From NCBI GenBank assembly GCA_913778765.1, contig CAJYXO010000257.1, positions 1 to 38,273 of the forward strand: DNA of 38,273 nucleotides, read 5' to 3'. Below, in pieces: positions 15,956 through 23,679 of the stretch. Source of the DNA: an uncultured Massilia sp. (GTDB taxonomy: Bacteria; Pseudomonadota; Gammaproteobacteria; Burkholderiales; Burkholderiaceae_D). Under the pieces are notes generated by a model, which saw only the letters and a program-made list of their open reading frames with translations, was not told the origin of the DNA and searched no databases. A program made the translations under genes and the position numbers. Within the stretch, counting starts at the first letter, position 1, and every line of letters begins with the position of its first letter.

Positions 15956-16594
15956 ATGACCGGCGATTTAAGAATACCACGCCCCTTCCCGCCCCTGCCG
16001 GACGCTAGCACAAGCGTGCCGGGCAACAACACGGCCACGGCGGCCGGCGCCGCTAAGGCCGCGCTGCGCAAGGCCCTCAGGTCGGCACGTGGGGCGCTCG
16101 ACCCCGCCATCAAGGTCCAGTGGGATGCCCACATCGGCGCCCAGGTCGTCGCCTGGTGGCGGCTGCGCCAGATGGACACCATCGGCGTCTACTGGCCGCT
16201 GGCCGGCGAACCCGATCTGCGCGCCGCCTATGCCGAGCTGGCGCTGGCCGGCGTGCGCCTGGCGCTGCCGGTGGTCATGGAGAGAAATGCCCCGCTCGCC
16301 TTCACGGAATGGAAACTCGACGAGCCGATGCTGGCCGACGAGATGGGCGTCGCGGTGCCGGCCACCCTGCGTTTCGTCGAACGTCCGTCCGCCCTGCTGA
16401 TTCCCTGCCTGGGCTTCAATGCGGAAAATTACCGGCTGGGCTATGGCGGCGGCTACTACGACCGCACGCTCGAGCTGGCGCCGCGCCCCCTCACCCTGGG
16501 CATTGCCTACAGCAACCAGGAAGCCCAGTTCGGGCATGGGTCACACGATGTGCCGCTGGATGTGATCGTGACGGAGCGCAGTCAGGTGCGATGA
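15956..16594 (+). CDS. 5-formyltetrahydrofolate cyclo-ligase
   Basis: 212 residues. It converts 5-formyl-THF plus ATP to 5,10-methenyl-THF, returning stored folate to the one-carbon pool. Visible features are the basic N-terminal helix KAALRKALRSAR with the ATP-phosphate contacts, the folate-site segment IGVYWPLAGEPDL, and the Mg-ATP signature LGYGGGYYDRTL near 160-171. The start is uncertain: ATG 15956 has no ribosome site and gives an unusual Pro-rich extension of about 30 residues. A GTG at 16017 would give a family-typical N-terminus but also lacks a clear site. It diverges from the transglycosylase with only about 34 bp between, and is followed by two hairpins and metF, another folate enzyme. 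Confidence 0.87.
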   Translation: MTGDLRIPRPFPPLPDASTSVPGNNTATAAGAAKAALRKALRSARGALDPAIKVQWDAHIGAQVVAWWRLRQMDTIGVYWPLAGEPDLRAAYAELALAGVRLALPVVMERNAPLAFTEWKLDEPMLADEMGVAVPATLRFVERPSALLIPCLGFNAENYRLGYGGGYYDRTLELAPRPLTLGIAYSNQEAQFGHGSHDVPLDVIVTERSQVR

Positions 16595-16603
16595 TTTCGT
16601 GGG

Positions 16604-16630
16604 CGATTTGTGATTCGCAGTCACAAATCG
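16604..16630. repeat. 10-bp inverted repeat after the cyclo-ligase
   Basis: CGATTTGTGA (16604-16613) and TCACAAATCG (16621-16630) are perfect inverted arms with a 7-base loop. They begin nine bases after the stop codon, and the intrinsic terminator follows ten bases later. It may protect the mRNA 3' end or bind a protein. Confidence 0.7.
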
Positions 16631-16640
16631 TTCGGCCGTG

Positions 16641-16675
16641 AAAAAGCCCGCGGGCTTGTGGCGCGCGGGCTTTTT
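16641..16675. terminator. Bidirectional intrinsic terminator
   Basis: AAAAAGCCCGCG (16641-16652) pairs with CGCGGGCTTTTT (16664-16675) around an 11-base loop. It has a T-run on each strand, so it can end both the plus-strand cyclo-ligase transcript and the minus-strand metF transcript, whose stop lies at 16690. Confidence 0.88.
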
Positions 16676-16689
16676 ATTCGTTGCACCTT

Positions 16690-17535
16690 TTAGGCCGCGC
16701 TACGCGTCCCTTGCAGGCGTTGCCAGATCGCGGTGGTGGCCACGGCCTGGTTCATGCTGTAGAAGTGCAGGCCGGGCGCGCCGCCCGCGAGCAACTTTTC
16801 GCATAGCTGGCTGACCACGTCGAGGCCGAAGGCCTTGATCGAGGCGCCGTCGTCACCGAAGCTTTGCAGTTTCAGGCGGATCCAGCGCGGAATCTCGGCG
16901 CCGCACATCTCCGAGAAACGCAACAGCTGCGTGGTGTTCGTGATCGGCATGATGCCGGCCACGATAGGGATATCCACGCCCAGTTTGCCGACGTTGTCGA
17001 CGAACTGGAAATAGGCGTCCGGGTTGTAGAAATACTGGGTAATGGCCGCGTTGGCGCCGGCCTGCACCTTGCGCGCGAAGTTCTGCAGGTCGTCCTGCGG
17101 CGACTTCGCCTGCGGGTGCATTTCCGGATAGGCCGCCACTTCGATGTGGAACCAGTCGCCGGTTTCCTGGCGGATGAACTCGACCAGGTCGCTGGCATAG
17201 CGCAGCTCGCCGGCGCCGCCGTAGCCGCTCGGCAGATCGCCGCGCAGGGCCACCAGGCGACGGATGCCGTGCGACTGGAACTCGCGCAGGATCCCGCGGA
17301 TCGACTCGCGGGTGCCGCCGACGCAGGACAGGTGCGGCGCACCGACATGGCCTTCGGACTGGATTTCCAGCACGGCATCGAGGGTGCCCTGCTGGGTGCT
17401 GCCGCCGGCGCCGAAGGTCACCGAAAAGTATTTCGGCTGCAGCGCCGCCAGCTTCTGGCGCGCCGCGCGCAGTTTTTCCGCGCCCTCGGGGGTCTTGGGC
17501 GGGAAAAACTCGATGCTGATATTAGGGGTTTCCAT
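16690..17535 (-). CDS. metF: Methylenetetrahydrofolate reductase
   Basis: 281 residues, close to the usual bacterial length. It reduces 5,10-methylene-THF to 5-methyl-THF with FAD, supplying the methyl group for methionine synthesis. Family landmarks: ISIEFFPPKTPEGAEKL (catalytic Glu near residue 9), YFSVTFGAGGS (36-46), RLVALRGDLP (about 92-101), a Tyr-rich ITQYFYNPDAYFQF FAD/folate region, and GIMPITN near 190. The ATG (17535) lies inside the end of the holin-like gene, which it overlaps by 14 bp, so translation is probably coupled. It is the last gene of the riboswitch-ahcY unit and ends at the bidirectional terminator. Confidence 0.96.
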   Translation of the reverse strand: METPNISIEFFPPKTPEGAEKLRAARQKLAALQPKYFSVTFGAGGSTQQGTLDAVLEIQSEGHVGAPHLSCVGGTRESIRGILREFQSHGIRRLVALRGDLPSGYGGAGELRYASDLVEFIRQETGDWFHIEVAAYPEMHPQAKSPQDDLQNFARKVQAGANAAITQYFYNPDAYFQFVDNVGKLGVDIPIVAGIMPITNTTQLLRFSEMCGAEIPRWIRLKLQSFGDDGASIKAFGLDVVSQLCEKLLAGGAPGLHFYSMNQAVATTAIWQRLQGTRSAA

Positions 17536-17875
17536 CTTTATTCAGGAGTAAGGTAGAAAGCGCCCACGAAATCACGCTGTACAGGATGGCCGCCAGGAAC
17601 GCCGAGCCGAATCCGGCGACATGGAAGCCCTCGACCAGATTCGCCACCAGCCAGAACAGCAGCGCATTGATCACCAGAATGAACAGTCCGAGGGACACCA
17701 GCGTCACGGGCAAGGTCAAGACGACCAGCACAGGACGGATCACGGTGTTGACCAGCCCCAGCACCAGCGCAGCCACGAGGGCGGCGCCGATGTGGGTGAC
17801 GGTCACGGAGTGCATCAGGTAAGGCAGCGCCATCAGGGCGGCGGCGTTGATTAACCAGGTCAGGAGCAGGCGCAT
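17522..17875 (-). CDS. Small holin-like membrane protein (phage holin family 4-type, DUF360-like)
   Basis: 117 residues with four hydrophobic helices (about 3-20, 27-45, 53-75, 85-110) and a conserved VNTVIRPVLVVLTLPVTLVS stretch. This is the widespread 'phage holin family 4' membrane protein, which despite its name is mostly chromosomal and not linked to phage. Its function is unknown. Here it lies between ahcY and metF and overlaps metF by 14 bp, so it is co-transcribed with methyl-cycle genes. No other phage gene is nearby. Confidence 0.82.
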   Translation of the reverse strand: MRLLLTWLINAAALMALPYLMHSVTVTHIGAALVAALVLGLVNTVIRPVLVVLTLPVTLVSLGLFILVINALLFWLVANLVEGFHVAGFGSAFLAAILYSVISWALSTLLLNKDGNP

Positions 17876-17940
17876 CGTATCTTTCGTGAGGGCGAGCCGA
17901 CGGACCAGGCTGGTCCGTGGTTAGTGTTAGCGCAACAGGG

Positions 17941-18051
17941 CCTCGAGAAACCGTAGCGAGCGGAAGGAGGTTTGGCCGAGAAGCGCAGCCGTACTTACGG
18001 TACGGCGAGCATCGCAGGCCAAAGATCCGACGCGCAGTAGGTTTATCGAGG
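17941..18051. repeat. Nested palindromic intergenic element, family B, complete copy
   Basis: An 111-bp element with three nested inverted pairs. CCTCGAGAAACC (17941-17952) pairs with GGTTTATCGAGG (18040-18051) with one mismatch. TTTGGCC (17971-17977) pairs with GGCCAAA (18017-18023). GCCGTAC (17988-17994) pairs with GTACGGC (18000-18006). It fills the gap between ahcY (stop at 18057) and the holin-like gene (start 17875). A shortened copy lies at 33396-33454. It resembles a MITE-like or structured-RNA repeat and carries no reading frame. Confidence 0.8.
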
Positions 18052-18056
18052 TCCCA

Positions 18057-19472
18057 TCAATAACGATAGTGGGCCGGCTTGTACGGGCCTTCTTTCGTTA
18101 CCGAGATGTAGGCGGCCTGCTCGTCGGTCAGCGTGGTCAGCTGCGCATTCAGCTTCTTGAGCTGCAGGCGCGCGACCTTCTCGTCCAGGTGCTTCGGCAG
18201 CGTGTACACGCCCACCGGGTACTTGTCGGTGTTGGCGAACAGCTCGATCTGGGCGATGGTCTGGTTCGCGAACGACGAGCTCATCACGTAGGACGGGTGA
18301 CCGGTGCCGCAGCCCAGGTTCACCAGGCGGCCTTCGGCCAGCAGGATGATGCGCTTGCCATCCGGGAAGATCACGTGGTCGACCTGCGGCTTGATGTTCT
18401 CCCACTGGTACTTCTTCAGCGCGGCGACTTCGATTTCGTTGTCGAAGTGGCCGATGTTGCAGACGATCGCCTGGTCCTTCATGCGCAGCATGTGCGCTTC
18501 GGTGATGACGTGGTAGTTGCCGGTGCAGGTGACGAAGATGTCGCCGTGTTCGGCAGCGTAGTCCATGGTCACGACGCGGTAGCCTTCCATCGCGGCCTGC
18601 AGGGCGCAGATCGGGTCGATCTCGGTGACCCAGACCTGGGCCGACAGCGCGCGCATGGCTTGTGCGGAACCTTTACCCACGTCGCCGTAGCCGGCGATGA
18701 CGGCGATCTTGCCGGCGACCATCACGTCGGTCGCGCGCTTGATGCCGTCGACCAGCGATTCGCGGCAGCCGTACAGGTTGTCGAACTTCGACTTGGTGAC
18801 GGAGTCGTTGACGTTGATTGCCGGGAAGGCCAGCTTGCCTTCCTGGTGCATCTGGTACAGGCGGTGCACGCCGGTGGTGGTCTCTTCGGTCACGCCCTTG
18901 ATTTCCGGCAGGCGCTTCGAGTACCAGGTCGGATCGACGGCCAGGCGGCCCTTGATTGCGTTGAACAGGCAGATCTCTTCTTCAGAACCCGGCTTGTCCA
19001 GCACCGAGATGTCCTTCTCGGCGCGCACGCCCAGGTGCAGCAGCAGGGTGGCGTCGCCGCCGTCGTCCAGGATCATGTTGGCGTGCTGGTCACCCGGCCA
19101 TTCGAAGATGCGGTGGGTGTATTCCCAGTACTCGTCCAGGGTTTCGCCCTTGATGGCGAACACCGGGGTGCCGACCGAGGCAATGGCGGCGGCGGCGTGG
19201 TCCTGGGTCGAGTAGATGTTGCACGATGCCCAGCGCACCTGCGCGCCGAGGGCTTCCAGCGTGCGGATCAGCACGGCGGTCTGGATCATCATGTGCAGCG
19301 AACCGGCAATGCGCGCGCCCTTCAGCGGCTGCGCGGCCGCGTATTCTTCGCGGATGGCCATCAGGCCCGGCATTTCGGTTTCGGCGATGCGGATTTCCTT
19401 CTCGCCCCACGAGGCGAGGCCGATGTCGGCAACGAGGTAGTCCCGGGAAGTGTCTTTGAGTACGGCGCTCAT
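18057..19472 (-). CDS. ahcY: Adenosylhomocysteinase (SAH hydrolase)
   Basis: 471 residues. It splits S-adenosylhomocysteine to adenosine and homocysteine using tightly bound NAD, clearing the inhibitor made by all methyltransferases. Landmarks: [17 protein letters not shown] at the N-terminus, the substrate region with [14 protein letters not shown], the NAD-binding motif [16 protein letters not shown] (about 258-273), and the C-terminal PYKPAHYRY whose Lys and Tyr reach into the neighbouring subunit's NAD site. ATG 19472 follows AAGGAGG; a GTG one codon earlier is also in frame. An SAH riboswitch sits 30 bases upstream, so expression should rise when SAH builds up. Downstream are the family B repeat, the holin-like gene and metF. 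Confidence 0.97.
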   Translation of the reverse strand: MSAVLKDTSRDYLVADIGLASWGEKEIRIAETEMPGLMAIREEYAAAQPLKGARIAGSLHMMIQTAVLIRTLEALGAQVRWASCNIYSTQDHAAAAIASVGTPVFAIKGETLDEYWEYTHRIFEWPGDQHANMILDDGGDATLLLHLGVRAEKDISVLDKPGSEEEICLFNAIKGRLAVDPTWYSKRLPEIKGVTEETTTGVHRLYQMHQEGKLAFPAINVNDSVTKSKFDNLYGCRESLVDGIKRATDVMVAGKIAVIAGYGDVGKGSAQAMRALSAQVWVTEIDPICALQAAMEGYRVVTMDYAAEHGDIFVTCTGNYHVITEAHMLRMKDQAIVCNIGHFDNEIEVAALKKYQWENIKPQVDHVIFPDGKRIILLAEGRLVNLGCGTGHPSYVMSSSFANQTIAQIELFANTDKYPVGVYTLPKHLDEKVARLQLKKLNAQLTTLTDEQAAYISVTKEGPYKPAHYRY

Positions 19473-19502
19473 CACGCCCTCCTTTCAAGTTAAGAAAAAA
19501 GT

Positions 19503-19569
19503 AACGTGAGCGCGGTGTTGATGATCCGAGCCTGGCGAAAGAGGATTCTTTCGTCGCAACGCTCCTCGG
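19503..19569 (-). promoter_or_regulatory. S-adenosylhomocysteine (SAH) riboswitch
   Basis: The minus strand upstream of ahcY carries the SAH-riboswitch core. CCGAGGAGCG opens the aptamer at 19569. P1 pairs CCGAG (19569-19565) with CTCGG (19530-19526). A hairpin pairs CGAAAG (19553-19548) with CTTTCG (19541-19536). The conserved GCCAGGCTCGG follows, and the 3' strand CGCTC (19512-19508) can pair with GAGCG near the 5' end as the pseudoknot. This class is known in beta- and some other proteobacteria upstream of ahcY and switches expression on when SAH binds. A TAAACT -10-like box at 19583-19578 would place the transcript start right at the aptamer. Confidence 0.92.
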
Positions 19570-19611
19570 AATTCGTTAGTTTAGCATGGGTGATGCAGCC
19601 GGTGTGCTGGC

Positions 19612-19704
19612 TGAACTTGGATTCCCGCCTTCGCGGGAATGACGTGCATCCGTAACCACATGACGATGCGCCGTCGTCCCCGCGCAGGCGGGGACCCAAG
19701 TTTC
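19612..19704. repeat. REP-like hairpin pair, family A copy 3 (arms in opposite order)
   Basis: Arm 1 (19613-19644) reads GAACTTGGATTCCCGCC then TTCGCGGGAATGACGTG. Arm 2 (19672-19703) reads GTCGTCCCCGCGCAGGCGGG then GACCCAAGTTT. Compared with copies 1 and 2 the two arms are swapped, so the CAAGTT ends point outward. It lies between the metK stop (19718) and the riboswitch. Confidence 0.85.
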
Positions 19705-19717
19705 TGCAAGCAGCCGA

Positions 19718-20887
19718 TTACGACAGGCCGGCTTCAGCGCGCAGCAGCGCCGCCTTGTCGGTGCGCTCCCAGCTGAACTCCGGCTCTTCGCGGCCGAAGT
19801 GGCCGTAGGCGGCAGACTTCTGGTAGATCGGGCGCAGCAGGTCCAGCATCTGCACGATGCCTTTCGGGCGCAGGTCGAAGTGTTCCATCACCAGTTCGGC
19901 GATCTTCTCGTCGGAGATCACGCCGGTGCCTTCGGTGTAGACGGTGATGTTGATCGGCTTGGCCACGCCGATCGCGTAGCTGACCTGCACCTGGCACTGG
20001 CGCGCGAGGCCGGCGGCGACCACGTTCTTGGCCACGTAGCGGGCGGCGTAGGCGGCCGAGCGGTCGACCTTGGACGGATCCTTGCCCGAGAACGCGCCAC
20101 CGCCGTGCGGCGCAGCGCCGCCGTAGGTGTCGACGATGATCTTGCGGCCGGTCAGGCCGCAGTCGCCCTGCGGGCCGCCGATGACGAAGCGGCCGGTCGG
20201 GTTGACCAGGTAACGGGTGTCCTGCAGCCATTCCTTCGGCAGCACCGGCTTGATGATCTCTTCGATGACGGCTTCTTCGATCTGGCTGTGGCTGACTTCC
20301 GGCGCGTGCTGGGTCGACAGCACCACGGTGTTCACCGACACCGGACGGCCGTTCACATAGCGCAGGGTGACCTGGGATTTCGCATCCGGACGCAGCCACG
20401 GCAGGCGGCCGTCCTTGCGCAGCTGCGACTGGCGCTCGACCAGGCGGTGCGCGTAATAGATCGCGGCCGGCATCAGTTCCGGGGTCTCGTCGCAGGCGTA
20501 GCCGAACATCAGGCCCTGGTCGCCGGCGCCCTGGTCGAGGTCGAGTCCGGCGCCTTCGTCGACGCCCTGGGCGATGTCCGGCGACTGCTTGTCGTAGGCC
20601 ACCAGCACGGCGCAGCCCTTGTAGTCGATACCGAAGTCGGTGTTGTCGTAACCGATGCGCTTGATAGTATTGCGGGCAACTTGAATATAATCGACGTTGG
20701 CGTGCGTCGTGATCTCTCCGGCCAGCACCACCAGACCCGTGTTGCACAGGGTTTCAGCGGCCACGCGCGCACGCGGATCCTGCTCGAGGATGGCGTCGAG
20801 GATGGCGTCGGAAATCTGGTCGGCGACTTTGTCCGGATGGCCCTCCGAGACGGACTCGGAAGTAAAAAGGTAGTCGTTGGAAGACAT
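19718..20887 (-). CDS. metK: S-adenosylmethionine synthase
   Basis: 389 residues, the usual length. It makes S-adenosylmethionine from methionine and ATP, needing Mg and K ions. Family signatures: [20 protein letters not shown] (residues 8-27) with the ATP-binding His and the metal-binding Asp, [12 protein letters not shown] (about 121-132), [20 protein letters not shown] with the phosphate-binding loop, and [19 protein letters not shown] precedes ATG 20887, with a plausible sigma-70 promoter farther up. It lies just ahead of riboswitch-ahcY but is separated by a REP-like repeat, and it diverges from the lipid A acyltransferase genes. I looked for a SAM riboswitch in its leader and recognised none. 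Confidence 0.97.
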   Translation of the reverse strand: MSSNDYLFTSESVSEGHPDKVADQISDAILDAILEQDPRARVAAETLCNTGLVVLAGEITTHANVDYIQVARNTIKRIGYDNTDFGIDYKGCAVLVAYDKQSPDIAQGVDEGAGLDLDQGAGDQGLMFGYACDETPELMPAAIYYAHRLVERQSQLRKDGRLPWLRPDAKSQVTLRYVNGRPVSVNTVVLSTQHAPEVSHSQIEEAVIEEIIKPVLPKEWLQDTRYLVNPTGRFVIGGPQGDCGLTGRKIIVDTYGGAAPHGGGAFSGKDPSKVDRSAAYAARYVAKNVVAAGLARQCQVQVSYAIGVAKPINITVYTEGTGVISDEKIAELVMEHFDLRPKGIVQMLDLLRPIYQKSAAYGHFGREEPEFSWERTDKAALLRAEAGLS

Positions 20888-20948
20888 TGAGGCTCCTGAT
20901 ACTGTTGAGATAAATGCCGCAGTACCGATGCCTGCGACGCTTTAGCGA

Positions 20949-20977
20949 TATTTATATTCCGCTTCGCAAGTTGTCAT
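20949..20977 (-). promoter_or_regulatory. Probable metK promoter
   Basis: On the minus strand, ATGACA (20977-20972) and TAAATA (20954-20949) are spaced 17 bp apart, close to sigma-70 consensus. They lie 62 bp ahead of the metK ATG, in an AT-rich 182-bp divergent gap that otherwise holds no gene. TATAAA at 20956-20951 is an alternative -10. Confidence 0.45.
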
Positions 20978-21069
20978 TAACTCCGCGGATCCTGCTCCAA
21001 AGTGGTATTTTACGCTCCTTAAAAAATTTTGGTGAGGCAAGCCGTCTCACTTCTACCCTAAATCAATAG

Positions 21070-21921
21070 ATGCTTGTTCTCTTGTTCCGCCTCCTGGCCA
21101 TCTTCCCACTACCCGTGCTACACGCGCTGGGCACGGCGCTCGGCTGGCTGGTCTATCTTGTTTCCCCTTCGTATCGCCGCCGGCTGCGCAGCAATCTCGC
21201 GCTGGCCGGTTTCGGGTCCCAATGGCGCGCCGCCGTCGCCGAATCCGGCAAGGCCATCGTCGAACTGCCTTTTGTATGGTGCGCGCAACAGGAACGCGTC
21301 ACCCGCCACGTCACGATGGAAAACTGGGAGCTGGTCCAGCGCCAGCTCGACTCCGGCCGCGGGATCGTGTTCCTGACGCCCCACCTCGGCTGCTTCGAGC
21401 TGACCGCCCAGCAGGTATCGCTGCGCGAGGAGCTGACGGTCATGTACCGTCCGCCGCGCAAGAGTGCGCTGAAACCCCTGGTCGAAGGCGCCCGCGCGCG
21501 CCAGAACATGCACCTGGCCCCGGCCAACCTGTCGGGCGTGCGCATGCTGGTCAAGGCGCTGCGCGGCGGCCAGCCGGTCGGCGTGCTGCCGGACCAGGTA
21601 CCGCAGGAAGGCGAAGGCGTCTGGGCGTCCTTCTTCGGCCGCCAGGCCTACACGATGACGCTGCCGGCCAAGCTGGCCCAGCTGGGCAAGGCCGACATCC
21701 TGCTGACCTATGCCGAGCGCCTGTCGCGCGGCCGCGGTTACGTGATCCGCTTCGTCCCCTTCGAAGGCGACCTGTCCGGCGCCGCGCCCGAACAGGCGGC
21801 CAGTATCAACCGCGCGATGGAGCAACTGATCGCACGCTGCCCGTCCCAGTATTTCTGGAGTTATAACCGCTACAAGCGTCCGCAGGGCGTGGCAGCCCCG
21901 GACACCGAGGCGGTCGCATGA
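21070..21921 (+). CDS. Lysophospholipid/lipid A acyltransferase (LpxL/HtrB family), first copy
   Basis: 283 residues. An N-terminal membrane helix (about 3-30) is followed by the acyltransferase domain with the H-x4-E catalytic motif TPHLGCFE (H105, E110) and the substrate block [19 protein letters not shown] (about 176-194). Family members transfer a secondary acyl chain onto Kdo-lipid A at the inner face of the cytoplasmic membrane. The gene overlaps its paralogue by four bases (ATGA), so the two are translated together. No strong ribosome site precedes ATG 21070. Which acyl position each copy modifies cannot be told. Confidence 0.88.
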   Translation: MLVLLFRLLAIFPLPVLHALGTALGWLVYLVSPSYRRRLRSNLALAGFGSQWRAAVAESGKAIVELPFVWCAQQERVTRHVTMENWELVQRQLDSGRGIVFLTPHLGCFELTAQQVSLREELTVMYRPPRKSALKPLVEGARARQNMHLAPANLSGVRMLVKALRGGQPVGVLPDQVPQEGEGVWASFFGRQAYTMTLPAKLAQLGKADILLTYAERLSRGRGYVIRFVPFEGDLSGAAPEQAASINRAMEQLIARCPSQYFWSYNRYKRPQGVAAPDTEAVA

Positions 21922-22781
21922 GGATCCTGATTGCCTTCCTCTGGCTGCTGCACTGGCTGCCGCTGCCGCTCTTGGGACGCATCGGCAACGCCGTCGGCTG
22001 GCTGATGTATTACGCGATCCCGAAACGCCGCAAGATCGCCTTGACCAACCTGCGCCTGTGCATGCCCGAACTGAGCGAAACGGAGCGGGTCGCCATCGCC
22101 AAGCGCCATTTCATGGGCTATTCGCGCAGCATCCTGGAACGCTCGCTGATCTGGTGGGCGCCGATCCCGCGCCTGCGCAAGCTGATCCACATCGAGCCAG
22201 GCGTGCCCCAGGCCGAGATGGAAAGCGGCCCGACCATCCTCCTGTGCCCGCACTTCGTCTGCCTCGACGTGGCCGGGGTCGCGGCGCGCGTGATGCCGCT
22301 GTCGACGATCTATTCGCCGCAGAAGAACCAGCCCTTCGACGATTTGTTGCGGCATGGCCGCGAACGCTTCGGGCCGGTGCGCCTGTTCACCCGCGAAGAC
22401 GGCATCAAGCCGATCCTGCGCGCGTTGCGCGACGGCCTGCCCTACTTCATGCTGCCGGACATGGATTTCGGCGAGAAGGATGCCGCCTTCGTGCCCTTCT
22501 TCGGCATCCCGGCCGCGACCCTGACCGCCCTGCCGCGGCTGGCGGCCGCCACCAAGGCCAAGGTGATCCCGGTGGTCGCCACCTTCCTGCCGAATTACCA
22601 GGGTTACCGCGTGGTGTTCTATCCTGCCTGGGACGATTACCCGGGCGACGACATGGTAGAGGCCACGCGCCGGATGAATGCATTCATCGAAGAGCGGGTG
22701 CGCGAGAACCCGGCCGAGTACTTCTGGACGCACAAGCGCTTCAAGACCCGGCCGGACGGCGAGCCTTCGTTCTATCAGTAG
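21918..22781 (+). CDS. Lysophospholipid/lipid A acyltransferase (LpxL family), second copy
   Basis: 287 residues. It has the same architecture as the preceding gene: membrane helix (about 3-33), acyltransferase domain, and the block [19 protein letters not shown] (about 177-195). Its catalytic motif is H-x4-D (CPHFVCLD, H112 and D117) rather than the H-x4-E of the first copy. The two proteins are diverged, so this is an old duplication with probably different acyl donors or positions. The start overlaps the previous stop as ATGA. dapF follows after 20 bp in the same operon. Confidence 0.88.
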   Translation: MRILIAFLWLLHWLPLPLLGRIGNAVGWLMYYAIPKRRKIALTNLRLCMPELSETERVAIAKRHFMGYSRSILERSLIWWAPIPRLRKLIHIEPGVPQAEMESGPTILLCPHFVCLDVAGVAARVMPLSTIYSPQKNQPFDDLLRHGRERFGPVRLFTREDGIKPILRALRDGLPYFMLPDMDFGEKDAAFVPFFGIPAATLTALPRLAAATKAKVIPVVATFLPNYQGYRVVFYPAWDDYPGDDMVEATRRMNAFIEERVRENPAEYFWTHKRFKTRPDGEPSFYQ

Positions 22782-22801
22782 GTTCTAAGCAAGGAAGCCC
22801 C

Positions 22802-23665
22802 ATGAAACTGAAGTTCACCAAGATGCATGGCGCCGGCAACGATTTCATCGTCGTCGACGCCGTCAACCAGCAGGTCGACCTGAGCCCGGAACAATGGGCC
22901 CGCCTGGCCGACCGCCGCTTCGGCATCGGCGCCGACCAGATCCTGATCGTCGAGCGCCCGACTGAAGATGGCTGTGATTTCCGCTACCGCATCTTCAACA
23001 GCGACGGCGGCGAGGTCGAACAGTGCGGCAACGGTTCGCGCGCCTTCGTGCGCTTCGTCAGCGACAAGGGCTTGACAAGCAAACGCAGCATCCGCGTGCA
23101 GACGATGGCCGGCATCATCGCGCCGCGCCTCGAAGACGACGGCAGCGTCACCGTCGACATGGGCGCTCCCCGGCTGGAGCCTGGCCAGGTGCCCTTCGAC
23201 AGCCAGGGCCTGACTGGTGTGCCGGAAGGCCGCGACACCCTGTGGCCGCTGACGGTCCGCGCGCGCGGCGCCGAGCAGACCGTGCTGGTGTCGACGGTCT
23301 CGATGGGCAATCCGCACGCGGTGCAGGTGGTCGACGACGTCGACACCGCCCCGGTCGCGGAGACCGGTCCGCAGATCGAACACCACCCGCGCTTCCCGAA
23401 GCGGGTCAACGCCGGCTACCTGCAGGTGCTGGACCGCGGCCACGTCAGGCTGCGCGTGTTCGAACGCGGCGCCGGCGAGACCCTGGCCTGCGGCACCGGC
23501 GCCTGCGCGGCGGTGGTGGCCGGCATCCGCCGCGGCCTGCTCGATTCGCCTGTGACGGTCGACGCGCGCGGCGGCCGCCTGAGCATCGCCTGGGCCGGCG
23601 AAGGCCAGCCGGTCTACCTGAGCGGCCCGGCCGAGACCGTGTTCGAAGGCGAAATCGACTTCTAA
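22802..23665 (+). CDS. dapF: Diaminopimelate epimerase
   Basis: 287 residues. It interconverts LL- and meso-diaminopimelate for lysine and peptidoglycan synthesis. The two catalytic cysteines are visible: C75 in [10 protein letters not shown] and C230 in ACGTGACAA. The N-terminus [14 protein letters not shown] is also typical. ATG 22802 follows AAGGAAG. It is the last gene of the acyltransferase operon; the Sel1-repeat gene converges on it with a 14-bp gap and no evident terminator. In many proteobacteria dapF is next to the DUF484 and xerC genes; here those lie 4.7 kb further on. Confidence 0.96.
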   Translation: MKLKFTKMHGAGNDFIVVDAVNQQVDLSPEQWARLADRRFGIGADQILIVERPTEDGCDFRYRIFNSDGGEVEQCGNGSRAFVRFVSDKGLTSKRSIRVQTMAGIIAPRLEDDGSVTVDMGAPRLEPGQVPFDSQGLTGVPEGRDTLWPLTVRARGAEQTVLVSTVSMGNPHAVQVVDDVDTAPVAETGPQIEHHPRFPKRVNAGYLQVLDRGHVRLRVFERGAGETLACGTGACAAVVAGIRRGLLDSPVTVDARGGRLSIAWAGEGQPVYLSGPAETVFEGEIDF

Positions 23666-23679
23666 TATAAATAGCGGGC

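Noticed and set aside
17522..17875. Prophage remnant suggested by the 'holin' family name
   Set aside because: No other phage gene is nearby, the gene overlaps metF, and this family is mostly chromosomal.
20888..21069. SAM riboswitch upstream of metK
   Set aside because: I looked for known SAM-aptamer cores on the minus strand and could not recognise any; only a sigma-70-like promoter is supported.
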